64,000 bases of DNA, from the NCBI GenBank assembly GCA_037157565.1, contig JAZHRO010000036.1:127356001-127420000 (forward strand), written 5' to 3'. Made by a program: the position numbers and the translations under genes. Positions 35,191 to 46,400 of this stretch are shown one piece after another (the first letter of the stretch is position 1; every line of letters begins with the position of its first letter). Source of the DNA: Thalassia testudinum. Its lineage: Eukaryota; Streptophyta; Magnoliopsida; Alismatales; Hydrocharitaceae. The notes below the pieces were generated by a model. That model was not told where the DNA came from, ran no database searches, and saw nothing but the letters and a program-made list of their open reading frames with translations.

Positions 35191-35529
35191 GGAATTCGTT
35201 GCATGAGCGTCTCAATCGTCAATGCTCGACGCATGCTTACCGAATGAATGAGCATGCGTGTGTGTGTGCGGGCGTGTGTGCCTGCAAGTGTGCGCCTGTG
35301 TGGGTGTGCGGATGTGTGGCCCTGGGAGGCGAGGCCTGAGCCGGTTTGGCTCGAGAAACTTGAACCGGAAATAAACAGAACTAATAATGAACCAGGAGAG
35401 GACCTAGTAGGGTCTGGTCCCACCCTGTTAAGGGTGCTGCGTATCCCCGAAAAGTCTGAGCCGCAAACAATAAACCAATTTTTGGTTGAAGAGAAAAACC
35501 TGGTTCGATTCAGCTGAAGGTTAAGGTTC

Positions 35530-35825
35530 AGAAGCTAAGGAAAGTTAAGTGTTAAGGTGCTGAAGAAAGAAAGCTAAGGAAGAAAGGAGAACTCGCAAAG
35601 GCAAAAAGGAGAAGGCTGAGAAGGCACTAAAGAAGCTAAAGAAAGAAGACTAAGGAAGAAGAAGAAGGAAGGCAGAAAAGAAAGGAAGAAGAGAAGAGCT
35701 CAAGAAAATAAGAGAAATATAAAAGGAAAGAATAAAAGAGAAAAGATAAAAGATAAGTAAAAGAAAGAGAGAAAGAAAGGAAGAAGAAGAAAAGAGAGAG
35801 AGAGGCTGAAGAAATAGGGAAAAGA
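35530..35825 (+). repeat. Second A/G-rich tract
   Basis: Purine-rich AAGGAAGAA-type sequence of about 300 bp, like 31344-31735. Confidence 0.75.
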
Positions 35826-37194
35826 AATCATTTTTCTTGCATTATTTTCAATTTCTTTTTACTATTAAATGATGTAATAAGTCATGTTTTCATTAGAAAA
35901 ACTCTTTATTGCCTTCATTTCTTTAAATAAAATAGAAAATTAACATGTTTACTTGCTAATAAAGTAGATCATTTGAGTAAATATGTTTTCATATGGAATT
36001 TTACATATTTCTTAAATTTAAATCATTTTGCAAAATTCATGTTATTAAAATTACCTTAATTATACCTCCTATGAATTGTTTTGAATTAATTGGTGAATTT
36101 AAAATAATATATACCTCCCAGTGAACGACCCGGACTCAATCAGTTAAAAGTAATAAAATCTAAAATATTAGGTTAACTTGACCCTATACTGCTAAACTGA
36201 CACAAATTCGAGTTAACCTAGTTACTTTTTTCTATACTTAATTAAACTCAATTAACTTAATTAACTGTGTTGAGAGAGAATGCATTAGTATGCAATGCAA
36301 AGGGTGCTCTACCTTAAGGTTTGGAAACCTTAGAAACAAGTAGCTGCTAAGATGATCCTTTCAAGTCCAAAATCAGGAATGTGGTGCGACCCAAATAATG
36401 CAATCAATTGGTCTTATTGCACCACTAAGTAGGCATGGAAAAAATATATTTGTAAGAATTTTAATGTACGTTTTCTATTTTTTCAGATTTAAAGTGTATT
36501 GGGGGTTCTGCAATCTGTTTTGATCCCCAGTTGATGATTGAATATTCTGTGTAATCAAACGTGCACCAAATATTTTTCAAAATTTTTTTATGATTTTATA
36601 TTATCACAAGAATCTAACGCATCAAGTTTCAGATAAATCAGAGTTGTATAAAATTTTTTTATGATTTTTTGAACTCCAAAAAATCAGGAGCAATAACAGA
36701 TTGGATAATAGTCTAATTCGAAAATTTTTAAAATTTTTATATAAATCAGAATGGCGTGAAATTTAGATATGTTATTTCTAACTTCAAAACCCACGTCCAG
36801 TAAAAAATTTAGATTTTTTGGCTCTGTAACATTTTGGGAATTGAATTTTTAAACTCAGAGTTTGTTTCAGCATGAAAATATAAGAGGTGGTTTTGTTGAT
36901 TCTCAAAAGCAAATACCAACCAACCAATGTCTTTTCCTTTTCTAACGCAAGCAAATACTAATCCTATGGTTCAAGCAAAGCACCTTTATTTTTTGGATAT
37001 TTTTTTTGGAAAGGAAATCTAACACAATCTAAGATATGAGTACTTACATAAAATTAGAAACCTGCAATTTTTTTTGTTGTTACGTTTCTTCTTGGATTTC
37101 TACATTTCCTGCACACATGAAATCAGCAGAAATAAAGGAGGTTAGAAATCTCAAATAAGCACTAGGAAGAAAAGCTTTAAAAATTTCCATTGCC

Positions 37195-37212
37195 TCCTCG
37201 ACAGCGGTGCCA
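37195..37212 (-). other. Primer-binding site of element C
   Basis: The minus strand reads TGGCACCGCTGTCGAGGA, a decayed tRNA-Asp complement lying 3 bp from the LTR. Confidence 0.8.
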
Positions 37213-37215
37213 ATT

Positions 37216-37999
37216 TGTTCGTTGCGAAACACGTAAAAATATTTCTATATTGTTGTAATTGCGAATCACATTGAAATAAATAAATTTATAAATCAAAATT
37301 GGTGAGTTCTGAGTCGTTCGTAGGGAGGAAAAACGAGAATCTCAAAGCATTTTGTACTAACTAATTTAACTTAACAAAAGCATAAAAAGAGAGACAAAAT
37401 ATTCATAGAATCATATTTTTATTGCTACTTGCAAAGAGTTCTAAACTAGAAATCAAAACAAATAAACTAAAGAGTAGAGAGAGATAAAATAGATGGACTG
37501 AGATGGGGCGAGGCGATGGGCAGTTGGGATGGTGCCACATGGCACTATCTTGATCGTCCATCTTCCCACCTTTGTAGTAAGTGCTACAGGGCTTCGATTG
37601 AGTTGATTTTTACGCTGTTAAATTACGATCGTTGATCTAGATCCATTAGTTCGATCGGATTTAACATCTGAAGTTTGAATTTGTGCTATCTTACTCCTTG
37701 GCCTTTGATCTTCTACAGGTTGAATGTGATGCTACAGAAGTCTGATCAAGACGATTCTAAAAGCATTGGACTTCCGTCGTCGTCCTGATCAGATCTATAT
37801 ATCCTGATTTATAATTTGTGGCCCAAAATCATATGCAATTAATAGCCTCTCTCTTAGTGCATAAAATAGCATTATTATCTATGAAGCTAACAAATCAACT
37901 ATGATGTAACTTATGATGCTCATGCATGTATTGTTCCTAAGTTAAGCTAAAATCTAACTTAATTATAGTAGATTAGGTCCTATGATTGTTGCGCAATCA
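37216..37999 (-). repeat. 5' LTR of element C
   Basis: Plus strand TGTTCGTTGCG...GCGCAATCA, 784 bp, between the PBS and the interrupted gag of F. It shares the U3 text 'tttttacgctgtt' and 'gatcgttgatc' with D and D2. No tRNA-like unit is found in it, in contrast to the A, B, D and D2 LTRs. Confidence 0.8.
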
Positions 38000-38540
38000 A
38001 GGACTGATACTAGTAGGCAGCCTTATCCTTAAGGGAAAATGGAAACATCTTCATGAGCAGAATGGTGTGGTTCTGAACATTTGGCTCGAGGGTTTGGGCT
38101 AGATGCTTCAGCTCTTGGATATGTTGGAATGGGTTTTCAGAACCCAATCCATGGAAATGGGGGAGTAAGCCAATAATATTTGGCTTCAATTTAGGATTAG
38201 GTCCCCCATCCAGAATACACACCCTAGGTTCAATTGGAACAATTGCAAGATTACAATGATCCCGCAATTGTGGATGCTGTCAGGGGTTAGTTAGTGCATT
38301 AATCAAGTTAGGAAGAGTCTGCAACTGGTTTTGTAGATGTTAGATATCACCCCCTTCTTCTTGATTTGGGTTCTCCATAGAATCAGAAGATGGAGAACCA
38401 GGTTCAAATATAGATGGATCTGAAGAGATGATGACTGGATCAGAAAAGGATCCAAACAAGTTAGTCGGAGCCTGATCTAGATGAAAATGAATAGCTAATG
38501 GAGGCCTTAAGTCTGGTCTTAAGGACCTCCTCCCGAGCAT
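38000..38540 (-). pseudogene. gag N-terminus of element F
   Basis: Starts MLGRRSLRPDLRPPL at 38540. After a stop and frameshift it continues with PNIIGLLPHFHGLGSENPFQH and KMFPFSLKDKAA, homologous to A residues about 130-185, and is cut at 38000 by C. The first five bases, aggac, would be the right copy of C's TSD. The left copy is outside the window. Confidence 0.85.
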
Positions 38541-39662
38541 ACACTAAAGAATCAGAGAAGGACTGGATGCGTATCTGACCCAATCAAGGCACCCAATTCA
38601 ATTGGATGACTATAGTCGGTTTGAGGCAGATGGACCTTTGGATCAAAAATTCACCTGCTTGAGAATTACTTAGGCAGTCAAGAAAGGAGAGTCTCGTAAA
38701 GGCCCCTAAAAGGTAGAGTGTCCCTACGGGCTATAGGATTTCCCCCACCCAACTTTCCTTGTCACAGCGGTTTCAAGTAGACCAGAACGTGTGAATTAGG
38801 CCCTAAGTCTACCAATTTTAAACCTAATTGTGCTTGTGCCTTGGGTTATTACTTGAGTTAGAAATGAATTTCAATTGTGGCTTAATTTTTAGGTTGGTTG
38901 ATTCACAATGTGAACCAAATTCACCTGACCTGTTCTACGATTCGAGGATAAAATCCAGGTTAACTCACCCAAACCACCCTGTTTTGGTTCGCAAAAGGTT
39001 ATTGAGTCCCAATTTTATGGTTCAAGTGATCTTAGAGCCTATATTTTAGGGTTAAGTAATTAGATCAATTCAAACAAGGGCTTAGGTTGTACACAATGAG
39101 GGAAGATATTCCTTTATAATTAGCAAGTGTGTTCTAACTCTCCAAAAACCCTCAAATTTCAAAACCCTAATTGACTCTACATGGAGTCCGATTTAAATTA
39201 AATCATGACTTGGAGTCCATTAAGAATGTGCTAGTCCAAGTCCGCTAAAATTAAGCACGTGTCCCTTTTAGGCATAGGAATCAAGGATTGGATGTATCTA
39301 ATCTAATCACAATCTCTTCAATTGCAATTAATTCTCTAAAGATAATCAAGAATATCTTGCCTCAAATGATAGTTCTAGAATAATAAGGCAAGGTTGGCTT
39401 CCTAAGAAGTTATATACACACACACACACACACACACAACGAAAGAGGGAGATAAAGAAGGAAGAAAAACTAACCTGTTAATGGAGTGGTTGTACCCTTG
39501 ATGGAGTGGCTGGTCTGGATGACGTGGCTTTGCACAAATCAATAGGTCCGATCCATGCGCAATCAAATTAGAGACAAGAGAGTTAGAAATCAAATAAATA
39601 CATAAAATATACACAAAATAAAATGAAAAATAGTTACAATGATAGTGGCAAGTGTATGTTGC
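38541..39662 (-). other. 5' leader of element F
   Basis: No gene. Leader-type sequence between gag and PBS. Contains an AC microsatellite at 39416-39438. Confidence 0.65.
39416..39438. repeat. AC microsatellite
   Basis: About 11 consecutive AC units. Confidence 0.9.
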
Positions 39663-39680
39663 TTTCCGGCAACGGTGCCA
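39663..39680 (-). other. Primer-binding site of element F
   Basis: The minus strand reads TGGCACCGTTGCCGGAAA, close to the tRNA-Asp complement. Confidence 0.8.
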
Positions 39681-39685
39681 CAAAG

Positions 39686-42028
39686 TTTTAGGCGTGAAAC
39701 GATGTTTGTTAAAACTTGTATCATTGTAATACAGTTAAATGTGTGAAAACAACTTTTAATTTGTAGTGTCGAAATGTGAAATTTGAGGTCGTTTTTGGAA
39801 GCAACTAAATGCGTGCAAATCACTATTTAATTAATTACAATGAACTTGTAATAGAGTCGAATTCTTTAAAATCCACAAGTCCAAAATTGTACCTTAATCC
39901 ACAAAATACGAAGATGAAATTCAAGATTAAGTGAAAAGAATGAAATTAAAAATTTACGTTTTAATGCTCAAATGAAATAAATATATTCAAGTATTAATGA
40001 GATTGAATGCTTAATGATCCTTGACAATATGATAAAGCAGTGAAATCACAAGATATTCAATAATAAAATTAAATTTTCAATCAAATAAGCAGAGTTACAA
40101 ATTGGTCCCTAGGAGTAAGGCTTTTCTCACAATCAAGTGCCTAAGAATTTGCAAATCAGTCCTAGCAGGGTCTTCGTTCTCTTCGAATTGGTCCTTGCCA
40201 GTTGCAGGGGACCTCCTCTTCTCGTGTGTGGAGGCTGTAGCAGAGGAGATGTCCGGCGAGGGTCCAAGAGTACTTCAGCCTGTGTGGCGACAATGGAAAG
40301 CTTTGTTGAAGTACCACGAAGCTTCTCGTCAAGCTTGTGAGCTCGGAAAAGGTGGATGGACGGTGGTGGAGGTTAGAGAAGATGGCGGCGATCAACGGTA
40401 GTGGTTTAGTGCGAGAGGTGACAAACCTCCAAACTAAGGAGTTGAAGAGCTTTGCCTAGGCTTAGTGGAGGTGGTGGTGGCATTGATTTGACGTGACGAA
40501 GCTGTATGAGGGTCACTGGACTCAAGGAAGGTGGTGGTGACAAGGGTAGTCCGGTGGGTGCCTATATGCATCAAAGCCCTCAATTTCTTGACGATTTTTG
40601 ACTGTTGTGGCCTTGCGAGGATGAAGGGGTGGTCGACAGTGAGGGTTAGTGCATGGATCGACGTGGAGGAGCTCGTCAACGAGTGGCCAGCCGCGAAGAA
40701 GACAATAGCGTAGGGGGAAGAGTTTGGGGTTGGTTCCTAGTTCTAAGGAGGTCAAGATACACTACAAAAAGAGGGGGAGAAGATTGACTACCTATGAGGT
40801 GACGAGGATGCGAGGAGACGACCGACGTTGGCCAGTCGGACTTGGAGATGAAAAATACTCCAGCGAGGGAGTTTGGAGAGAGGAAGAGGGTGGAGACTCT
40901 GGCTTCAGTGTCGGGAAGCTCAGCGAGGATACAAGGGAGATAACCATACCCTCGGTTGACGACGAGGAGCAGGGACGAGGGAAGTTGAAGAGCTCCGACG
41001 TCTTCATTGATGGCGACGTCAAGGAAGGAGAAGGAGGAGGTGTGCACGCGCTAAGACTTGACGAAAATCCTCATGGAAGCTCAATGAGGCTTTATAGGAT
41101 ATTAGCATGGAGCATTGGGGTCAACTCGCGACCTTGATAAGGGAGGTGTGCGAGAGCTTTGGCAACAACTTGAGCCGTGATTCACAACCTCCGTAATGGC
41201 AACAGGAGTTGGAACAAGTTTCAAATTAAAGGGCTATGAACGAGGAAGCTTCCCACCAAATTTGACAAGATTTCATCGAGAAATCAGGGAGGAATCAATC
41301 CCTCAAAACACGCCTACAGTGGTTGTTGTCGACTGAGGAGGAAGAAGCTACTGACGTCATCATGACGTCAACGAAGGACCTGGAAGTAAGGATTTTAGAC
41401 ACAATTGAAAGAAATTCAAAAATTAAGGGTTAATATGCAAAGTAGCTCAAGATGATATCCAACTAGTCTAAAATTTTTAGGATAACCTAATTTGGATCCA
41501 AGAAATCTATTGGTGACTTCAATTTTAGGTTTTTATGAAGTGTGATTGGTAAATTTATGTTTTAACCCAAAATATATTGCTTATTTGCCTAGGTCTCTAT
41601 TTTAAGTCAAAATAAGTTCCTTTTGTCAAATTGATTATTCTAAACATTATAGAATATTTTTCAATGATTTTTAGAAGATTTAGATTATATTTATTTCCAT
41701 CAGAACCCTTTGAATTTAAGTGAGGCTAAAATTATGATTTTTTAAATATGAATTAACTTTCATTTTTTAGATAAACCCTAAATCAGTCCATACAAGTCCA
41801 CTTATTTGAAATTTAAGCTTAGTTGACCTTCAATTAGATGTAGGTTCACCCTTTGGTTACTTTGCACTTATATTTGCCTGTTAAAATAGTAGAATTAACC
41901 TAATTTACATTAATTCCTTTTAATTACACCAAGGTTGAATTATACTCTCTTAATAATTAATTAAGTGAATTTAACCTTAAGATTTAGCCAAATTGAGCTA
42001 GATGTAGAGGATGTTGGTGTTACCATCA
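39686..42028 (-). repeat. 5' LTR of element F
   Basis: Begins 5 bp after the PBS (TTTTAGGCG; the expected TG is mutated) and ends GGTGTTACCATCA at 42028, resembling the GTGTTATCA end of the A and B LTRs. It is 2343 bp. The middle is GC-rich with gene-like open frames (40100-41140), as in other LTRs of the group; they are not credible genes. Putative TATA on the minus strand near 41090-41098. The partner LTR is outside the window. Confidence 0.7.
41109..41176 (-). other. Degenerate tRNA-like sequence in F's LTR
   Basis: The minus strand has GGCTCAAGTTG (A-box-like) and GGTCGCGAGTTGACCCC (B-box and T-arm-like, with the TTCGA core reduced to TTGA). Boxes are about 52 nt apart, longer than in A, B and D2. 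It supports an old origin of the tRNA-like module, but is weak. Confidence 0.4.
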
Positions 42029-43240
42029 CCTGGCGTGGCATAGGAGAGCCAGAATCCCCAGTAGTAGGAGGAAGTAGACACTCATCCTTTCCCTATCACC
42101 TTACAACAAGCTGTGACTAATCACGATGTTAACTAGAAGCGGCTACTAAAAGAAGTTATGCTACGGGAGAACTAGTAACATTTGTCATGCCTCTGTTGGG
42201 TAACAATTGATGAGGAAAAATTCCTCAACCATCTGAAAGAACTTTATAATGAGCAACAACAGTATGTGACTTGCCTCTGAGATGCCCATTGTTGTAAGAC
42301 TTTGCCTAAATCACCATCGAGGCAAGAGTCCCTGCCTAGCCACGACCCACAGGACATTCCCTTCATTTGCTATGCTAGGGATCATCTCGAGCAAAACCAA
42401 TGGCCTCATATCATGTAAGAGAATGCTCATCTCCATGAGCAATTTAAGGAGTCCAAGCAGTAAGAGGAGCTCAGGCAATAGCTTCATGAATGCACCAAGT
42501 TGCCTCCTCCTCCACCAACTTCATGGGATTACGATGTCCAATCAATTGCAGCAATGCCTTTGCCTCAAGGGGGAACCCAACCCCGATGTGGTCTACTTGA
42601 CCCTTCACATGATGAAGGGATTGCAGAAGCACCCCTATGTCACCATATTTTCCTTTACCAAGGAAGTAATGAATGTATCGCTCCCCTTGTGCTACAAGAC
42701 CTTAGCCATACTCTAGTATGACAAGACAACGATCCTTGTTATCTTCGTGAGGAACTACCATTAACACATGCTAGTCTATGGATGGTTGAACAAGGTGATG
42801 CATCAAATATTCCTATCCTTCATTATAGGATTGACATATGAGTAATTTAATGGTTGAGATAATCACCTACTAAGAGTTGACCGCTAAATTTTACCAACTC
42901 TTAAAAGATAAATTAAACTTTTATAATAGCGATAACCTATGTCATATGATGGATTTGTAGCCTCCTCGTTCGGTGCATGATAGATAGATGGTTATAGGCG
43001 GAGGTTGATTTTGGGCATATGAACCACAGATAAGTAAGGTATAAGGTGGGGGCCTCACAAGAGCGTTTTCACTTGCAGCCCTCGCCTGGAATTCAATAAT
43101 CAGGACTTCATAGCAGTGGTAATTGCAGAATATGCCATTCTTTTCCGTTACGCACTCCGGCGCAAAACTGTCACGTAATCCACAAATCTGGTCCACTGGG
43201 TCCCACTCGGACCAAACTTAACGAGGCTCCCCGCCCTCTT
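42029..43240. other. Intergenic, decayed sequence upstream of host gene
   Basis: The first 900 bp hold only broken frames (for example around 42282-42721) with no recognisable domain. They look like an old repeat remnant. The last 300 bp are the upstream region of the gene at 43449. I see no other gene. Confidence 0.5.
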
Positions 43241-43245
43241 TGCAC

Positions 43246-43252
43246 TATATAA
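43246..43252 (+). promoter_or_regulatory. TATA box of the host gene
   Basis: TATATAA, about 200 bp before the proposed ATG, implying transcription start near 43275-43285 and a 5' UTR of about 170 nt. Confidence 0.7.
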
Positions 43253-43448
43253 GGCCACCGCGCATGTTCAAAACTTCAAAATCCCCGACGCCACTCGAAG
43301 CCCGCGACTCGCCACAGCTCAGAAGGCAGAGAGGAAGCGAGTCGCGAGTTTAGGGTTCCAACGACGGATTCCCCCCCTCCAAATCGCACGACCGGGAGCC
43401 GATCGGAGGTCCAATTCTCCAGGATAGTCGCTCCATCTTGCATCACCG

Positions 43449-46400
43449 ATGTCTCCGGTGAGTGTTCTTCACAATCGATCCTCACCGATCGAAACACGAG
43501 TCCGATCTGTCTTTATACCGGAGTTCGTATTCTTGCTTTCATTTACCCTATCGATCGCCCAAAGCTGTCGCTCTTCTCACAAAAATGCCCGATTTGATCA
43601 CGTGAAATCGATCTTGCTGATGTCCGCACTCGGGATTGGGCGAAATGTCTCTCCGATTGGGTGTTCCGACCGTGTCTTTCCCGGATTTGGCCAACGTCAG
43701 GTGTTCCTTGTGTTATCGAGAGATCGATTTCCACGAATCCGGTGGATTTCATGTAGAAGGCGTCGAAGAACGGGAGATTATGATTTTGAGGGCGTTCCTT
43801 CTTGATAACGAGCTCCCTGTTAAAGAAATTCGGTTACTTGCAGCGAAAGAGACCCATCTTTACGTCCACTTTCCTCGATCTGTTTGTTGGATGGTTCATC
43901 TCCCGTTCAAATGGGACCAAAGGAGTCGCATTTCTTTGGATCATGTTAGAGTTCTCGTTTCTTGTTACAGGACATCTTCCCCATGGACTATCGCAACTAC
44001 TACTTTAGCTCCGAGAGCAACGGCGCCGGAGGGAGCGACAATTCCGGCGTTCTGATGGATTCGTCTTCGATGCTGCGCCGATTACGGGGTGGTTATGGCT
44101 ACAACGATCTGATGGCTCCCGAGGCCGAACTCGGCCGCGTTCTCAAGGACGACGACCCATTTCGCTTCAGTGATGTGTCTCTGATGGACTTCAGCGGATC
44201 GGAGCATCGCCTTACACCATCTGATTCTGCACTCCATGCTTCGCGTGAGCTCCGGTCGGTCTTTCAGTTTGAAGAACCGCCGTCTTTGTTGTCCTCGCTC
44301 AGGTCCTCATCGTCGTTTTCGCGCAACTCAGCAACCCCGAACTCGGCGTTGAGCTCCTGTTACAAGTCACCCGGATTTATGGGGTTGGGAGATGATGTGC
44401 TTGTGATAGACGGTGTGCTCGTGAAAGATGAAAAGGGCTTCGGTACTCGGCGACAGTCGTCTCTGTTCTCCGCTGGGAAGAAGCGTGAGTCGTCGCCCAG
44501 GAGTCACCGGCTCCGGCATTTCACTGGCAGCGGCCGTCGGAAGTACTCGGGCGGAGGGAATTGCAGGTCGGACGGACGATCATGGAAGAAAGAGAACACC
44601 ACGCAGGGGCTCAAATACAAGGTTGGTTATTTAACTATATCTAGTGGCCTTCAATATTGGGAGTTCGGTTTCACCAACGGAGTAAAATTGACGTGGAACT
44701 CCATTGGGTTGTGTCCTTGTAGACTCTGTACCTGGAAGAAGAGCCGCACTGGAACAGTCAGCTGCCAGAACAGCCGGTCAACCGTGATGGACTCCCTCAA
44801 ACTCGAGCTCTCGCTGCAGAGTTATGGAGGATGCAGATGAATCACTTGAAAGGTTAAACTTTCCCTCTAATTTTTATGGCTTTTGATTTGTGCTAGAGTA
44901 CGTACGGTTTTCGGCCATATTCTGGAGTAGGTTAACGATTATTATTATTTGTTTCTATCTGGAGGAGAAGGATAAATTGTTCCCCTACTAATTACTAATT
45001 AGCTCTGAAGAACAGTAACGTCCTTTCCGTTCAAAATTTTGTCTCTGTACGTTACTAAGTAGTGATTGTTTTCTGGTCAAAACATATAGGTAATACGAAA
45101 AAGTTAATCACCTCTTTTTCTTTTTGACAAGCGAATACGCTTTAGAATCGTTCAAAGTCTTGTCTTCTAATCCTTATGTCTCAAACCTTCAAGTTACGAA
45201 TGCTTAAGCGTCTTCTCTGTCCATTTTTTTCGGCTATTTTGTACTTACTACACGTTCGTTTGAATAGATTCGGCAACCAAATCGGTTTGGAGGTTGGGCG
45301 TAGCTTTAAATTATATCATAGTATGGCCGATTTTTGAGATTTATTATCAATTAAGCACTCAAGACAATGATACAATAAGTTTAAGACAAAAGGAGGATAC
45401 CTGATTAGACAAGGTGGTGAGTTTAGCATGTCAAAATCTCGAACCTACTTTTAAAAAATGGCCTGGCGTATAGTTATCTAAAATGTTTAAATCTATGTTA
45501 TTAGATTAAAATCTTCAACTTATACAACCGTATCACATTTTTCCTAAGATTGCTACATATTGCCATTGTAAGGGTGCCATAACCTTAACGTGAAATTTTT
45601 ATGATATAGTATTTAGCTCTAAACAACATCGAGTACCCATTTGTATGGAGGGATATACTCTTAAAATAGAGGATACACCCTATTAGGAAGCATATCTCAA
45701 CTTCAGTTAGATCCACAATCTAGACTTGGCCAAACTAGAGTTTGAAGAGAGGATAATTCATATTCCAAGTAATGCTGACAAGAGATATTCTCTGTTCTCA
45801 ATTTGCAATCTCCTCTTAAAAACTACTCCTTAGTTTTCACATTTCTAGATAATTTATGACCTTGTTATCATTGTAAAGATGTGAGCATAAACTCCAATTT
45901 AGTTGAGAAATGCACATCTTGATAGCTTATTGGATACGTTCCAAATGATCCTAAGGCAATCTTTTAAAATGTTTAACTAGTTTAACTACTAATAATTCCC
46001 AATCCAAGACATCTTACTTTTTACGATTTTTCACTGTGACTGCTTTTGGGATGATACATCTTTTGGGTATCCAGATCTCCTGTCCTTCCCTTCTCCTACA
46101 AAATAAGGTACATCTAGAGCAACAAACTATAGTCAGAAGTTGCTGAATTTACAAAAAGTGGACCAACGAGTTGATATTGATTAGCTCATCCACCTTCCAA
46201 CATTTAATTTTCACATGAAAGAGTAATTTTTTTCGCATCTGGTAGAACTTTTAGCATTTATTTCAGCCAGTTGAGCTTTTTTTGATAATAAGATAGTGAT
46301 TTAGAAATCGTAAAGTTTATTGGGAGGGAAGCTACGACATTTCATTTTCTTGGAGGCTTTTGGTTGCTATTCTAATTCGAAACAGAATCTATCATGTATC

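Larger units (their letters stand above)
32010..37194 (-). other. Distal 5' leader of element C with unresolved inserted LTR-like DNA
   Basis: 32010-32270 and about 36290-37194 align with the A/B/D leaders (for example 'gtgcgaccc...ttgcaccactaag' near 36382-36430 matches D near 63905-63960). The middle, about 32270-36290, is foreign. It has 'ggtcc' promoter-style text, a TATA (CTATAAATACC near 33034), CT-rich sequence, a USE/TATA pair near 35148-35190 and a purine tract. It is probably one or more decayed LTRs. I could not fix boundaries or a TSD. No protein gene is supported. Confidence 0.5.
1..37999 (-). mobile_element. Element C, Athila-type LTR retrotransposon, gag-protease only, 3' end outside window
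   Basis: Minus-strand element. Its 5' LTR is 37216-37999 and its tRNA-Asp-like PBS is 37195-37212. The gag start is at 28878 and gag/protease remnants run to 25631. B is inserted at 1062-25630 with TSD agagc, and the C sequence resumes at 1061 with an Athila-style post-coding region that exits at position 1. After protease I see an acidic region of about 200 residues and then the 3' noncoding block, with no RT, RNase H or integrase on either side of B. C therefore looks like a gag-protease, non-autonomous derivative, although deletion of pol before B arrived is equally possible. C itself sits inside F's gag. Confidence 0.75.

Noticed and set aside
35210..35490. Telomerase RNA, 7SL or U6 gene after the USE/TATA pair
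   Set aside because: No telomere-template repeat and none of the conserved starts I know for 7SL or U6. Kept only as an unidentified promoter candidate.
40102..41137. Gene-like frames at 40102-41137
   Set aside because: They lie inside F's LTR, overlap on both strands, and show no domain. Comparable GC-rich sections occur in the A and B LTRs.
42282..42721. Short plus-strand frames before the host gene
   Set aside because: Two overlapping frames with no domain. The surrounding text looks like a decayed repeat and has many stops.
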